Source of the DNA: Enterobacter sp. JBIWA008
GTDB lineage: Bacteria; Pseudomonadota; Gammaproteobacteria; Enterobacterales; Enterobacteriaceae
Length of the DNA: 64,000 nucleotides
Assembly: GCF_019968765.1 (NCBI RefSeq)
Contig: NZ_CP074149.1
Span: 3,968,001 to 4,032,000 of the forward strand
Direction of reading: 5' to 3'
Of this stretch, positions 13,936 to 24,227 are shown one piece after another. How positions within the stretch are numbered: position 1 is the stretch's first letter; each line of letters opens with the position of its first letter. The notes under the pieces are model-generated. The model ran no database searches. It saw only the letters and a list, made by a program, of their open reading frames with translations, and was not told the origin of the DNA. The position numbers and the translations under genes were made by a program.

Positions 13936-14514
13936 TTAATGTAAGGTTGGCTTGCGGACTTCCGGCGCGGTCGGCTGGGAGCGCGTGAAGTTGTCGTGAC
14001 ACAGCAATGCCGCCACTCGCACGTACTCGATAATCTCTTCAAGCGACATTTCCAGCTCTTCCTGGTCTTCGTCTTCATCGTAGCCCAGCTGGGCGATGTT
14101 ACGCAGGTCGTCGATCGCTTCACCCGCTTCGCCGGTCACTTTATCCAGTTTAGGCTGCGTCACGCCCAGCCCCAGCAGATAGTGGTTTACCCAGCCGGCC
14201 AGCGCATCGGCGCGATCGAACACGCTGACGTCGTCGCCTTCAGGCAGATAAAGCTGAAAAAGGAAGCCATCGTCTTCCAGTGAATCGCTGGTTGCGGCGT
14301 GCATTTTACGCAGCGCTTCCGCCAGCTCGTGACCAAACGCCAGCCCTTCATTCGTGAGGTCGTGGATCAGCGGCTGCCATGAGCTGTCGTTGTTTCCACC
14401 GCACAGAATGCCACTGATCAGACCGTGCATTTCGGCAGGGGTTAAACCAACTCCCTGCTGGTTAAGTAACTGGTTTAAATCCTTGTAACCAGGCATTTCG
14501 TTCTGTATAGACAT
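13936..14514 (-). CDS. ygfB: YgfB, UPF0149 family protein
   Basis: The ATG at 14514 gives 192 residues, the E. coli YgfB length; another ATG two codons upstream would add M-L. The protein is all-helical with an acidic C-terminal stretch ([11 protein letters not shown]). Its function in enterobacteria is not established; a Pseudomonas homologue has been reported to affect beta-lactamase expression. It is the first gene of the pepP-ubiH-ubiI operon and is divergent from zapA. Confidence 0.93.
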   Translation of the reverse strand: MSIQNEMPGYKDLNQLLNQQGVGLTPAEMHGLISGILCGGNNDSSWQPLIHDLTNEGLAFGHELAEALRKMHAATSDSLEDDGFLFQLYLPEGDDVSVFDRADALAGWVNHYLLGLGVTQPKLDKVTGEAGEAIDDLRNIAQLGYDEDEDQEELEMSLEEIIEYVRVAALLCHDNFTRSQPTAPEVRKPTLH

Positions 14515-14616
14515 GAGCATTCGTCATCAAAGGGGGGAAGTTTCATGATATGCTACCACTTTGGACCCTGGTGATACCAGAAAAGGGCTTGTATCTTCAT
14601 ATCAGGGTAGCTATAG

Positions 14617-15012
<396 letters not shown>

Positions 15013-15053
15013 CACTTCTCAGTTGACTATGGTAGAGTAACTGTGAAGACAAA

Positions 15054-15236
15054 ATTTCTCTGAGATGTTCGCAAGCGGGCCAGTCCCCTGAGCCGATATT
15101 TCATACCACAAGAATGTGGCGCTCCATGGTTGGTGAGCATGCTCGGTCCGTCCGAGAAGCCTTAAAACTATGACGACACATTCACCTTGAACCAAGGGTT
15201 CAAGGGTTACAGCCTGCGGCGGCATCTCGGAGATTC
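15054..15236 (+). ncRNA. ssrS: 6S RNA (SsrS)
   Basis: The 183-base segment from ATTTCTCTGAGATG to CATCTCGGAGATTC is nearly identical to E. coli 6S RNA. The two ends pair into the closing stem (TCTCTGAGATG with CATCTCGGAGA), and the central bulge sequences CCCCTGAGCCGATATTTCAT and AGCATGCTCGGTCCGTCCGA are conserved. 6S RNA mimics an open promoter and sequesters sigma-70 RNA polymerase in stationary phase. It is co-transcribed with fau, starting 26 bases upstream of the fau ATG. Confidence 0.97.
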
Positions 15237-15261
15237 CCTCTCTTTTCTTCTACCGACTACC

Positions 15262-15858
15262 ATGACTCAATTCCCTGAAGTTTCGGCTTCACGCCAGGAC
15301 ATTCGTCAGCTCATTCGTCAGCGCCGCCGTGCGTTAACCTCCGATCAGCAAGCGCATTTTGCCCAGCAGGCCGCCGCCCGTATGATGGTGTATCCCCCTG
15401 TCGTAATGGCGCATACGGTTGCCCTTTTCCTGTCGTTTGATGGCGAACTGGACACCCAACCGCTGATAGAGCAGCTCTGGCGCGCCGGGAAGAAGGTCTA
15501 TCTGCCGGTGCTGCATCCGTTCAGCGAAGGCAATCTGCTGTTTTTGCACTACCACCCGAACAGCGAGCTGGTGGTGAATCGTCTGAAAATCACAGAGCCG
15601 AAACTCGACGTGCGCGATGTGCTGCCGCTGTCAAAGCTGGATGTGCTGATTACGCCGCTGGTCGCTTTTGATGAACAGGGCCAGCGTTTAGGGATGGGCG
15701 GCGGTTTTTACGACAGAACGCTGCAAAACTGGCAGCAGTACGGGCTGCAGCCGGTGGGTTACGCGCATGATTGCCAGGGCGTGGAGGCGTTGCCGGTAGA
15801 GAAGTGGGATGTGCCGTTGCCGGCGGTAGTGACGCCCAGTAAAACCTGGATCTGGTAG
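15262..15858 (+). CDS. fau: Fau/YgfA, 5-formyltetrahydrofolate cyclo-ligase
   Basis: The ATG at 15262, just past 6S RNA, gives 198 residues (M-T-Q-F-P-E). It converts 5-formyl-THF to 5,10-methenyl-THF with ATP in the cytosol. The family signature G-M-G-G-G-F-Y-D-R-T lies near residue 150 and the basic N-terminal R-Q-R-R-R-A-L is present. The ssrS-fau arrangement is conserved in enterobacteria. A reading frame extending upstream into 6S RNA was rejected as a start. Confidence 0.95.
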   Translation: MTQFPEVSASRQDIRQLIRQRRRALTSDQQAHFAQQAAARMMVYPPVVMAHTVALFLSFDGELDTQPLIEQLWRAGKKVYLPVLHPFSEGNLLFLHYHPNSELVVNRLKITEPKLDVRDVLPLSKLDVLITPLVAFDEQGQRLGMGGGFYDRTLQNWQQYGLQPVGYAHDCQGVEALPVEKWDVPLPAVVTPSKTWIW

Positions 15859-15864
15859 GATAAA

Positions 15865-15945
15865 GCCGGGTGGCATCTACGCCTTACCCGGCCTACATCA
15901 ATCCTCGGACTCTGTAGGGCGGATAAGCGTAAACGCCACCCGACA
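15865..15945. repeat. Pair of family-B REP elements in opposite orientation between fau and serA
   Basis: The first copy is GCCGGGTGGC...CCCGGCCTAC (15865-15896); the second is a reverse-oriented relative (GTAGGGCGGATAAGCG...CGCCACCCGAC, 15914-15944). Together they form a BIME-like unit between convergent genes. Confidence 0.75.
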
Positions 15946-15960
15946 CCACAGACCGCACTA

Positions 15961-17193
15961 TCAGTACAGCAGACGCGCGCGAATCGTCCCCGGAATGGCC
16001 TTCATGCTCAGCAACGCTTTCTCGGCAACATCGTCATCCGCTTCGATATCAATAACCACGTAGCCCATCTGCGAGTTCGTTTGCAGATACTGCGCGGCAA
16101 TGTTGACGCCCTGTTCGGCAAAGATCTGGTTGATTGCGGTCAGCACGCCTGGACGGTTTTCGTGAATGTGCAGCAGACGACGACCACCGTGCAGCGGCAG
16201 AGACACTTCCGGGAAGTTCACGGCAGACAGCGTAGAACCGTTGTCGGAATATTTGCTCAGCTTACCCGCCACTTCCAGACCGATATTCTCCTGCGCTTCC
16301 TGGGTAGATCCGCCGATATGCGGCGTCAGGATCACGTTGTCAAACTCGCACAGCGGAGAGGTAAACGGATCGCTGTTGGTGGCTGGCTCCGTCGGGAAAA
16401 CGTCGATGGCCGCGCCCGCCAGGTGCTTACGCTTCAGCGCATCCGCCAGGGCCGGGATATCGACAACCGTGCCGCGGGCGGCGTTGATCAGCAGTGAACC
16501 CGGCTTCATCAGCGCCAGCTCCTCCGCGCCCATCATGTTTTTGGTGGACGCATTTTCCGGCACGTGCAGGCTCACCACGTCACTCATGTTCAGCAGGTCA
16601 GACAGGTGTTGAACCTGGGTGGCATTGCCCAGCGGCAGCTTGCTTTCAATATCGTAAAAATAGACATGCATACCGAGAGATTCCGCCAGAATCCCCAACT
16701 GCGTACCGATGTGTCCGTAACCGATAATCCCCAGCTTTTTACCACGCGCTTCGTATGAGCCCGCAGCCAGTTTGTTCCACACGCCGCGGTGCGCCTTGGC
16801 GTTAGCTTCTGGAATGCCGCGCAGCAGCAGCAGCAGTTCGCCAATCACCAGCTCCGCCACGGAACGGGTGTTGGAGAACGGGGCATTGAAAACAGGAATA
16901 CCGCGTTTCGCGGCAGCATTCAGGTCAACCTGGTTGGTACCGATGCAGAAGCAGCCGATAGCCACCAGCTTTTCCGCCGCGGCAATCACATCTTCAGTCA
17001 GGTGTGTACGGGATCGCAGGCCAATGAAGTGGGCATCACGGATGGACGCTTTCAGCTCTTCGGTATCGAGCGCGCCTTTGTGAAATTCGATGTTGGTGTA
17101 ACCTGCCGCACGAAGGCTATCGATTGCTTTTTGATGCACGCCCTCTACCAGCAGGAATTTAATCTTGTCTTTCTCCAGTGATACCTTTGCCAT
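15961..17193 (-). CDS. serA: SerA, D-3-phosphoglycerate dehydrogenase
   Basis: This 410-residue enzyme has the E. coli SerA length. It oxidises 3-phosphoglycerate with NAD in the first step of serine synthesis and is inhibited by serine. The NAD fold G-I-I-G-Y-G-H-I-G lies near residue 155, the substrate Arg in N-A-A-R-G-T-V-V-D, and the catalytic His in L-T-P-H-I-G-G-S. The C-terminal ACT domain (about 340-410) is the serine site. The 241 bases upstream of the start are A+T-rich, with no operator I could identify. Confidence 0.98.
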   Translation of the reverse strand: MAKVSLEKDKIKFLLVEGVHQKAIDSLRAAGYTNIEFHKGALDTEELKASIRDAHFIGLRSRTHLTEDVIAAAEKLVAIGCFCIGTNQVDLNAAAKRGIPVFNAPFSNTRSVAELVIGELLLLLRGIPEANAKAHRGVWNKLAAGSYEARGKKLGIIGYGHIGTQLGILAESLGMHVYFYDIESKLPLGNATQVQHLSDLLNMSDVVSLHVPENASTKNMMGAEELALMKPGSLLINAARGTVVDIPALADALKRKHLAGAAIDVFPTEPATNSDPFTSPLCEFDNVILTPHIGGSTQEAQENIGLEVAGKLSKYSDNGSTLSAVNFPEVSLPLHGGRRLLHIHENRPGVLTAINQIFAEQGVNIAAQYLQTNSQMGYVVIDIEADDDVAEKALLSMKAIPGTIRARLLY

Positions 17194-17434
17194 TTACCCG
17201 ACCCTGTTTTTGTCTGAACTGATGTTGTGCTGGATATGAATCCGCTGTAGCCAACATATCAAAAAAAACTATTGCAGCAATATGAACGTTTGCGTCGGCA
17301 CTCTGAAGAAAAGTCATACAGAGCAAAATGTCAGAGGAAAATGCTATGGAAATTTACAAACGCGGCAGGATCGGCAAAAGAGGCGTAAAAACGTGACACA
17401 AGTCACCGAATTTAGCTTTTCAAAAATTTTTTAG

Positions 17435-17454
17435 CGGGGGGAGTACTCCCCCCG
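17435..17454. terminator. GC-rich hairpin downstream of rpiA (probable terminator)
   Basis: CGGGGGGAGTACTCCCCCCG is a perfect 20-base palindrome 5 bases past the rpiA stop. On the rpiA strand the following bases are mixed A and T (GCTAAAAAATTTTTG), so the T run is not ideal. Confidence 0.55.
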
Positions 17455-17459
17455 TCAGA

Positions 17460-18119
17460 TCATTTTACGATGGTTTTCACGCCGTCAGCGGTGCCGATCA
17501 GCGCCACATCCGCGCCACGGTTGGCGAATAGCCCTACGGTCACTACGCCCGGAATGCCGTTGATGGCATTTTCCAGAGCAATGGCGTCAAGAATTTCCAG
17601 ACCGTGAACATCGAGGATCACGTTACCGTTATCGGTGACTACGCCCTGACGGTATTCCGGACGACCGCCCAGTTTCACAAGCTGACGGGCAACCGCGCTA
17701 CGCGCCATTGGGATCACTTCGACCGGCAGCGGGAAATTCCCCAGAATGTCGACCTGCTTGGAGGCGTCCGCGATACAGATAAACTTGTCCGCAACGGAGG
17801 CGATGATCTTTTCGCGCGTCAGCGCCGCGCCGCCGCCTTTGATCATCTGCATGTGGCCGTTGATTTCATCCGCGCCATCAACGTAAATCCCCAGACGATC
17901 CACTTCGTTGAGATCGAAAACGGTAATGCCGAGGCTTTTCAGCTTTTCCGTGGAAGCATCAGAGCTGGAAACCGCGCCCTCAATCTGCCCCTTCATCGTG
18001 CCCAGTGCATCGATAAAGTGTGCCGCGGTTGATCCCGTACCGACACCGACAATGGTACCCGGCTGCACGTACTGGAGAGCGGCCCATCCTACTGCTTTTT
18101 TCAGTTCATCCTGCGTCAT
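17460..18119 (-). CDS. rpiA: RpiA, ribose-5-phosphate isomerase A
   Basis: This 219-residue protein matches E. coli RpiA. It interconverts ribose-5-phosphate and ribulose-5-phosphate in the non-oxidative pentose phosphate pathway. Substrate-binding motifs are G-V-G-T-G-S-T-A near residue 27, D-G-A-D-E-I near 81-86 and [11 protein letters not shown] near 94-104, which carry the catalytic Asp, Lys and Glu. It is divergent from argP. Confidence 0.98.
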   Translation of the reverse strand: MTQDELKKAVGWAALQYVQPGTIVGVGTGSTAAHFIDALGTMKGQIEGAVSSSDASTEKLKSLGITVFDLNEVDRLGIYVDGADEINGHMQMIKGGGAALTREKIIASVADKFICIADASKQVDILGNFPLPVEVIPMARSAVARQLVKLGGRPEYRQGVVTDNGNVILDVHGLEILDAIALENAINGIPGVVTVGLFANRGADVALIGTADGVKTIVK

Positions 18120-18246
18120 GATCGTTTTGCCTGTGGTGTGAAAACTCAGGGCGCATTATAGAACACGTCGAATGGAATTCGTCTGCCACGAAGGGAAAAT
18201 TGTGTCATAGTGCAGAATAAGCAAAATTAAGGAGCCAGCCAGAGCA

Positions 18247-19140
18247 ATGAAACGTCCGGACTACAGAACACTACAGGCACTTGATGCAGTTATTCGTGAA
18301 CGCGGTTTTGAGCGCGCGGCGCAAAAGCTTTGCATCACCCAGTCCGCCGTATCACAGCGTATCAAACAGCTTGAAAATATGTTCGGCCAGCCGCTGCTGG
18401 TGCGTACCGTGCCGCCACGTCCAACCGAGCAAGGGCAAAAGCTCCTCGCCCTGCTGCGCCAGGTTGAACTGCTGGAAGACGAGTGGCTGGGTGACGAACA
18501 AACGGGCTCTACGCCGCTGCTGCTCTCTCTGGCGGTCAACGCCGACAGTCTGGCAACCTGGCTGCTGCCGGCCCTTGCGCCGGTATTAGCGGATTCCCCT
18601 ATCCGCCTGAATTTACAGGTTGAAGATGAAACCCGTACCCAGGAACGCCTGCGTCGCGGCGAAGTGGTTGGGGCGGTCAGTATCCAGCCTCAGGCGCTGC
18701 CAAGCTGTCTTGTCGATCAGCTGGGCGCGCTGGACTACCTGTTTGTGGGTTCAAAAGCCTTTGCCGAGCGCTACTTCCCGAACGGCGTCACCCGCGCCGC
18801 GCTGCTGAAAGCTCCTGCCGTAGCGTTCGACCATCTGGACGATATGCATCAGGCGTTCCTGCAGCAAAACTTCGATCTGCCGCCGGGCAGCGTGCCGTGC
18901 CACATCGTTAACTCGTCTGAAGCCTTTGTGCAGCTTGCGCGTCAGGGCACCACCTGCTGCATGATCCCGCATCTGCAGATTGAGAAAGAGTTGAAAAGCG
19001 GTGAGCTGATTGACTTAACGCCGGGGCTGTATCAGCGCCGGATGCTCTACTGGCACCGTTTTGCGCCGGAAAGCCGCATGATGCGCAACGTCACCGACGC
19101 GCTGCTGGCGTACGGACATAAGGTGTTGAGACAGGATTAA
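18247..19140 (+). CDS. argP: ArgP (IciA), LysR-type regulator of arginine/lysine genes
   Basis: This 297-residue LysR-type regulator has an N-terminal winged HTH ([10 protein letters not shown], then [11 protein letters not shown]) and a C-terminal effector domain. E. coli ArgP binds arginine or lysine and activates argO, which lies 0.9 kb downstream on the other strand. Alternative names such as IciA come from reported binding at oriC. A weak AAGGAGCC-like ribosome site precedes the ATG. Confidence 0.97.
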   Translation: MKRPDYRTLQALDAVIRERGFERAAQKLCITQSAVSQRIKQLENMFGQPLLVRTVPPRPTEQGQKLLALLRQVELLEDEWLGDEQTGSTPLLLSLAVNADSLATWLLPALAPVLADSPIRLNLQVEDETRTQERLRRGEVVGAVSIQPQALPSCLVDQLGALDYLFVGSKAFAERYFPNGVTRAALLKAPAVAFDHLDDMHQAFLQQNFDLPPGSVPCHIVNSSEAFVQLARQGTTCCMIPHLQIEKELKSGELIDLTPGLYQRRMLYWHRFAPESRMMRNVTDALLAYGHKVLRQD

Positions 19141-19151
19141 TCGCTTGAATT

Positions 19152-19184
19152 CCCTCTCCCTGTGGGAGAGGGTTAGGGTGAGGG
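19152..19184 (+). repeat. REP-like palindrome, family A
   Basis: CCCTCTCCC-TGT-GGGAGAGGG followed by GGGTGAGGG, between the convergent ends of argP and yggE. Confidence 0.8.
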
Positions 19185-19188
19185 CAAA

Positions 19189-19929
19189 TTACTGCGCCTT
19201 AGCCGCCTCAGTTTGCTGAGTTTGAGTTGGCTCCAGCTGGAAGACCACATCCACCTGATCGTCGAACTGAATGGTTGGCTGCTCGTAAGTTTCCTGAGCA
19301 GAAACAGGCGCTGCATCAGCCTTCATCATACGTACCATCGGGCTTGGCTGGTAGTTAGAGACGTGGTAACGCACGCTGTAAACCGGGCCGAGCTTGCTCT
19401 TAAAGCCAGAAGCCAGCTGTTCCGCCTGGTGAATGGCATCATCAATCGCCGCTTTACGCGCTTCGTCTTTGTATTTCTCCGGTTGCGCAACGCCCAGCGA
19501 CACGGAACGAATTTCGTTAAGACCCGCCTTCAGCGCGCCATCCAGCAGCGAGTTAAGCTTATCCAACTGACGCACGGTCACTTCGACGGTACGCACGGCT
19601 CGGTAGCCTTTCAGGATGCTTTTACCATTCTGGTAGTCGTAATCAGGTTGAGTACGCAGGTTCGCGGAGTTGATATCTTTTTTACCTACACCGTTCTGCT
19701 CAAGGAAAGAGAGATATTGCGCAACACGATCGTCAGCCTGCTTCTTGGCAGTTGCCGCATCTTTCGCAGCCACATTGACTTCAATTGCCAGCGTTGCGAC
19801 ATCGGGTACCGCGTCCACGCTTGCAGTGCCTGAAGTGACGATGTGCGGGCCATCCGGCAGTTCACTTGCCTGCACCGACACCGCACCAAAACTTACTAAT
19901 GCCGCCAGGGCCATCACCTTAAACTTCAC
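19189..19929 (-). CDS. yggE: YggE, periplasmic SIMPL-domain protein linked to oxidative stress
   Basis: A GTG start at 19929, preceded by GGAGGAATAAC, gives 246 residues, the E. coli YggE length; a 15-codon upstream extension was rejected. The N-terminus (K-F-K-V-M-A-L-A-A-L-V-S-F-G-A) is a signal peptide cleaved after V-Q-A, so the protein is periplasmic. The rest is one SIMPL (DUF541) domain. E. coli YggE has been reported to lower reactive oxygen species; the mechanism is not known. It sits between argP and argO as in E. coli. Confidence 0.93.
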   Translation of the reverse strand: MKFKVMALAALVSFGAVSVQASELPDGPHIVTSGTASVDAVPDVATLAIEVNVAAKDAATAKKQADDRVAQYLSFLEQNGVGKKDINSANLRTQPDYDYQNGKSILKGYRAVRTVEVTVRQLDKLNSLLDGALKAGLNEIRSVSLGVAQPEKYKDEARKAAIDDAIHQAEQLASGFKSKLGPVYSVRYHVSNYQPSPMVRMMKADAAPVSAQETYEQPTIQFDDQVDVVFQLEPTQTQQTEAAKAQ

Positions 19930-20020
19930 TGTTATTCCTCCATGTTGCGAAGAGCGCCCATTAACAGGGCACATGCCAGCAAGCTTAGCGCGTCTTGTTC
20001 AGTTGTCCATAAGACAAGGA

Positions 20021-20656
20021 TTAGTTGAACAATTCCTGAACGTGGTGAATCCCCTCTTTTGCCAGCTGAAAAGCAATAAACCACATCACCAGCCCCACCA
20101 GCGTATTGATGATGCGCTGGGCTTTGGCCGTACGCAGACGAGGTGCCAGCCATGCAGCCAGAATGGCGAGGCCGAAGAACCAGAGGAAAGAGGCGCTAAC
20201 CGTACCCAGCGCAAACCAGCGTTTCGGCTCAACGTCCAGCTGTCCGCCCAGGCTACCCAGCACCACGAAGGTGTCCAGATAAACATGCGGATTAAGCCAG
20301 GTGACCGCCAGCATGGTGACGATAATCTTCCAGCGGCCCTGCTTCATGACTTCCGCGCTCGCCAGTTCGAGGTTGCTGCTCATCGCCGTTTTCAGTGCAC
20401 CAAAACCGTACCAGAGCAGAAACGCCACGCCGCCCCAGGTGACCAGCGCCAGCAGCCAGGGAGACTGCATCAGCAATGCGCTGCCGCCAAAAATCCCGGC
20501 GCAGATCAGCAGTAAATCGCTAACCGCGCATAGCAGGGCAATCATCAGGTGATACTGGCGGCGAATGCCCTGGTTCATCACAAACGCATTTTGCGGGCCA
20601 AGGGGTAGGATCATGGCCGCACCTAAGGCAAGCCCTTGAAAGTAATAGGATAACAT
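20021..20656 (-). CDS. argO: ArgO, arginine exporter (LysE family)
   Basis: This 211-residue inner-membrane protein matches E. coli ArgO (YggA). It has about six hydrophobic helices and the LysE family N-terminal signature [10 protein letters not shown], plus W-L-N-P-H-V-Y-L-D. It exports arginine and canavanine and is activated by ArgP, encoded nearby. The E. coli length is conserved. Confidence 0.96.
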   Translation of the reverse strand: MLSYYFQGLALGAAMILPLGPQNAFVMNQGIRRQYHLMIALLCAVSDLLLICAGIFGGSALLMQSPWLLALVTWGGVAFLLWYGFGALKTAMSSNLELASAEVMKQGRWKIIVTMLAVTWLNPHVYLDTFVVLGSLGGQLDVEPKRWFALGTVSASFLWFFGLAILAAWLAPRLRTAKAQRIINTLVGLVMWFIAFQLAKEGIHHVQELFN

Positions 20657-20762
20657 GACGAAATTCTCACAGTGTTGTTCTGGAAGGAGACTATACTGCG
20701 CGAATTACATTAGAGGAAATTGATAATATTAATTGGGGATTAGCAGCACTTATAAAAATAAA

Positions 20763-20792
20763 GCCCGGTGGCGCTAGCGCTTACCGGGCCTA
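20763..20792. repeat. Family-B REP element downstream of mscS, possible mscS terminator
   Basis: GCCCGGTGGCGCTAGCGC...GCGCTTACCGGGC forms a hairpin 10 bases past the mscS stop. On the minus strand it is followed by TTTATTTTTAT, so it may terminate mscS transcripts. Confidence 0.65.
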
Positions 20793-20801
20793 CGGTTGAA
20801 G

Positions 20802-21656
20802 TTATTCTGCTTCTTTGACTTTTTTGACGTTTACGTCCATCTGCGGGTACGGGAAGCTGATGCCGTTGGCATCGAAGTCGCGCTTAATGCGTTCCAGCAC
20901 GTCCCAGTACACGTTTTGCAGATCGCTGCTTTTGCTCCAGATACGCACCACGAAGTTAATGGAGGAAGCGCCCAGTTCGTTCAGGCGAACCGTCTGCTCT
21001 TTGTCTTTCAGAATACGATCGTCTGAGGAGATGATGTTGGCGATCAGCGACTTAACCTGATCGATATCGGAGTCGTACGCCACGCTGATAATCAGCTCGT
21101 TACGACGCACCGGTTCGCGGGAGAAGTTAATGATGTTGCCCGCGATAATTTTCCCGTTCGGCACGACCACGATGCGGCCATCGACGGTACGCATGGTTGT
21201 GGAGAAAATCTGCACCTGCAGCACGGTTCCGGCAATGCCGCCAAGGTCAACGTATTCGCCGGAGCGGAAGGGACGGAAGGTAACCAGCAGAACGCCAGCC
21301 GCCAGGTTTGAAAGCGAGCCCTGCAGCGCGAGACCAATAGCCAGACCAGCGGCACCGAGAACGGCAATGACGGAAGCGGTCTGCACGCCCACACGGCCCA
21401 ACGCCGCAATCAGCGTAAAGGCGATAATGCCGTAGCGCACCAGAGCGGAGAGGAAGTCAGCCACCGTGGCGTCAATGTTACGGGCCAGCATTACGCGGTT
21501 AACCGTGTTCGATACAATGCGCGCCACGATCATCCCGACGATGATAATGGCAATCGCCGCGACGATGTTCACGGCATAGCTCAGCAACAGTGCCTGGTTG
21601 CGCACCAGCCAGTTACCGGCGTTATTGATGCTGTCTACAACATCGAGTTGTTCCAT
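20802..21656 (-). CDS. mscS: MscS, small-conductance mechanosensitive channel
   Basis: This 284-residue protein matches E. coli MscS (286 residues). It has three N-terminal transmembrane helices; the pore helix TM3 carries the G/A pattern [17 protein letters not shown]. The beta domain starts with [11 protein letters not shown]. The channel forms a heptamer in the inner membrane and opens on osmotic downshock. It lies upstream of argO and is separated from it by a REP element. Confidence 0.97.
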   Translation of the reverse strand: MEQLDVVDSINNAGNWLVRNQALLLSYAVNIVAAIAIIIVGMIVARIVSNTVNRVMLARNIDATVADFLSALVRYGIIAFTLIAALGRVGVQTASVIAVLGAAGLAIGLALQGSLSNLAAGVLLVTFRPFRSGEYVDLGGIAGTVLQVQIFSTTMRTVDGRIVVVPNGKIIAGNIINFSREPVRRNELIISVAYDSDIDQVKSLIANIISSDDRILKDKEQTVRLNELGASSINFVVRIWSKSSDLQNVYWDVLERIKRDFDANGISFPYPQMDVNVKKVKEAE

Positions 21657-21792
21657 TTATTCTTCCTTTTGTTAAACCAAAACACAAAATCCATCCCCCA
21701 TGGAGACAGGCAAGTCCATAAAGGGTAAACAAAAAGCGCCGGGTTTGCCAAACAGATCACAAAAACCGGCCTGACAGGGTGTTGAAAAAGCA

Positions 21793-21820
21793 TAAAAAAA
21801 GGCCCGCATTTGCGGGCCTT
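21793..21820 (-). terminator. Intrinsic terminator of fbaA
   Basis: On the minus strand AAGGCCCGCAAATGCGGGCC is followed by TTTTTTTATG, a GC-rich stem with a seven-T run, 23 bases past the fbaA stop. Confidence 0.9.
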
Positions 21821-21842
21821 CTGATGCTGTTAGCAGCTCAAA

Positions 21843-22922
21843 TTACAGAACGTCTACCGCGTTCAGTTCTTTGAAAGCCTGCTCCAGGCGAGTCACCATG
21901 GATGTCTGCGCTGCGCGCAGCCATACGCGTGGATCGTAGTATTTCTTGTTCGGCTGGTCTTCGCCTTTCGGGTTGCCCAGCTGACCCTGCAGGTAAGCTT
22001 CGTTGGTTTTGTAGTACTGCAGGATACCGTCCCATGTTGCCCACTGGGTGTCGGTATCGATGTTCATTTTCACTACGCCGTAGCTTACGGAGTCTTTGAT
22101 TTCCTGAGCAGAAGAACCGGAACCGCCGTGGAAGACGAAGTTCAGGCTGTTGTGCGGCAGGTTGTGTTTCCTGGAAACGTATTCCTGAGAATCACGCAGG
22201 ATAGTCGGGGTCAGAACCACGTTACCTGGTTTGTAAACGCCGTGTACGTTACCGAAGGACGCTGCAATGGTGAAGCGTGGGCTGATTTTGCTCAGCTCGG
22301 TGTAAGCGTAATCAACGTCTTCTGGCTGGGTGTACAGTGCAGAAGCGTCCATGTGGCTGTTGTCTACGCCGTCTTCTTCACCACCGGTGCAACCCAGTTC
22401 GATTTCCAGAGTCATGTCCATTTTGGCCATGCGCGCCAGGTATTTGGAGCAGATTTCGATGTTTTCGTGCAGTGACTCTTCAGACAGGTCGATCATGTGA
22501 GAAGAGAACAGTGGCTTACCGGTAGCCGCGAAGTGTTTTTCACCGGCGTCCAGCAGACCGTCGATCCACGGCAGCAGTTTCTTCGCGCAGTGGTCAGTGT
22601 GCAGGATAACTGGAACACCGTAGTGCTCAGCCATCTGGTGTACGTGGTGCGCACCAGAGATAGCACCCAGGATTGCAGCACCCTGAGGAACGTCAGTTTT
22701 CACGCCTTTACCTGCGATGAACGCAGCACCGCCGTTAGAGAACTGAACAATAACCGGTGCTTTAACTTTTGCAGCGGCTTCCAGTACGGCGTTGATGGAG
22801 TCGGTACCCACGCAGTTAACTGCTGGCAGAGCAAAGTTGTTTTCTTTAGCTACCTGGAACACTTTCTGTACGTCATCACCAGTGATAACGCCAGGTTTTA
22901 CGAAATCAAAAATTTTAGACAT
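21843..22922 (-). CDS. fbaA: FbaA, class II fructose-bisphosphate aldolase
   Basis: This 359-residue zinc enzyme matches E. coli FbaA. It splits fructose-1,6-bisphosphate into DHAP and glyceraldehyde-3-phosphate. Catalytic Asp and zinc His lie in L-H-T-D-H-C-A-K-K near residue 109, further zinc ligands include E-x-E-L-G near 181 and the His of F-V-F-H-G-G-S-G near 264. It is the last gene of epd-pgk-fbaA and ends in a clear intrinsic terminator. Confidence 0.98.
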   Translation of the reverse strand: MSKIFDFVKPGVITGDDVQKVFQVAKENNFALPAVNCVGTDSINAVLEAAAKVKAPVIVQFSNGGAAFIAGKGVKTDVPQGAAILGAISGAHHVHQMAEHYGVPVILHTDHCAKKLLPWIDGLLDAGEKHFAATGKPLFSSHMIDLSEESLHENIEICSKYLARMAKMDMTLEIELGCTGGEEDGVDNSHMDASALYTQPEDVDYAYTELSKISPRFTIAASFGNVHGVYKPGNVVLTPTILRDSQEYVSRKHNLPHNSLNFVFHGGSGSSAQEIKDSVSYGVVKMNIDTDTQWATWDGILQYYKTNEAYLQGQLGNPKGEDQPNKKYYDPRVWLRAAQTSMVTRLEQAFKELNAVDVL

Positions 22923-23014
22923 GTTGCTTAGTCCTGTATCTTCGGCCGTTAGAAAAGGTGCGAGCTCTTAAAAGCGCGCTGAAAATTGGGCAGGTTTCCC
23001 TGCCCTTGAATGGC

Positions 23015-24178
23015 TTACTTCTTAGCGCGCTCTTCGAGCATTGCTACTGCTGGCAGTACTTTGCCTTCCACGAATTCGAGGAATGCGCCGCCACCAGTGG
23101 AGATGTAGGAGATCTTGTCAGCGATACCGAACAGGTCGATTGCTGCCAGGGTGTCACCACCGCCTGCGATAGAGAACGCTTCGCTGTCTGCGATAGCGTT
23201 AGCAACGATTTCAGTACCTTTGCGGAAGTTCGGGAATTCGAACACGCCAACAGGACCGTTCCACAGGATAGTTTTTGCGTTTTTGAGGATTTCAGCCAGT
23301 TTCTGTGCAGAAACGTCGCCCAGGTCCAGAATCTGCTCTTCATCTTTGATGTCGTTAACAGATTTCAGGGTCGCGGTTGCGGTTTCGGAGAACTCGGTCG
23401 CTACGCGAACATCAGTTGGAACCGGGATATCGCAGGTGCTCAGCAGGCGTTTAGCTTCGTCAACCAGGTCTGCTTCGTACAGGGATTTGCCCACGTTGTG
23501 GCCCTGAGCGGCAACGAAGGTGTTCGCGATACCACCGCCAACGATCAGCTGGTCAGCGATTTTAGACAGGGAATCCAGAACGGTCAGTTTAGTAGAAACT
23601 TTAGAACCACCAACGATAGCCACCATTGGACGAGCAGGTTCTTTCAGTGCTTTACCCAGCGCTTCCAGTTCGTCAGCCAGCAGAGGACCGGCACAGGCTA
23701 CGTCTGCGAATTTACCGATACCGTGGGTTGACGCCTGAGCGCGGTGAGCCGTACCGAATGCATCCATCACGAATACGTCGCACAGTGCAGCGTATTTTTT
23801 GGACAGAGTTTCGTCGTCTTTCTTCTCGCCTTTGTTGAAGCGAACGTTTTCCAGAACCACCAGTTCACCGGCAGCAACTTCAACGCCGTCCAGGTAATCT
23901 TTTACCAGGCGAACCGGGTTGGACAGTTTGTCTTTCAGGTAATTAACCACTGGCAGCAGAGAGAACTCTTCGTTGTACTCGCCTTCAGTTGGACGACCCA
24001 GGTGGGAGGTGACCATCACTTTCGCGCCCTGCTTCAGAGCCAGTTCGATGGTTGGCAGAGATGCACGAATACGCGCGTCGCTGGTCACTTTGCCATCTTT
24101 AACCGGTACGTTCAGATCGGCACGGATGAAAACGCGTTTACCAGCCAGATCCAGATCGGTCATCTTAATTACAGACAT
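23015..24178 (-). CDS. pgk: Pgk, phosphoglycerate kinase
   Basis: This 387-residue enzyme matches E. coli Pgk. It transfers phosphate between 1,3-bisphosphoglycerate and ADP. The N-domain substrate motif R-A-D-L-N-V-P-V is at residues 18-25, the hinge and nucleotide-binding parts include W-N-G-P-V-G-V-F-E and G-G-G-D-T-L-A-A-I. It lies between epd and fbaA on one strand, the usual enterobacterial glycolytic operon. Confidence 0.98.
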   Translation of the reverse strand: MSVIKMTDLDLAGKRVFIRADLNVPVKDGKVTSDARIRASLPTIELALKQGAKVMVTSHLGRPTEGEYNEEFSLLPVVNYLKDKLSNPVRLVKDYLDGVEVAAGELVVLENVRFNKGEKKDDETLSKKYAALCDVFVMDAFGTAHRAQASTHGIGKFADVACAGPLLADELEALGKALKEPARPMVAIVGGSKVSTKLTVLDSLSKIADQLIVGGGIANTFVAAQGHNVGKSLYEADLVDEAKRLLSTCDIPVPTDVRVATEFSETATATLKSVNDIKDEEQILDLGDVSAQKLAEILKNAKTILWNGPVGVFEFPNFRKGTEIVANAIADSEAFSIAGGGDTLAAIDLFGIADKISYISTGGGAFLEFVEGKVLPAVAMLEERAKK

Positions 24179-24227
24179 GGTGAATCCTCTCGTTGATTCT
24201 TAAAGTTTTGCAGACGCACGATGCGTC

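Noticed and set aside
15187..15261. N-terminal extension of Fau upstream of 15262
   Set aside because: These codons run through the 3' half of the 6S RNA gene and do not match the family N-terminus.
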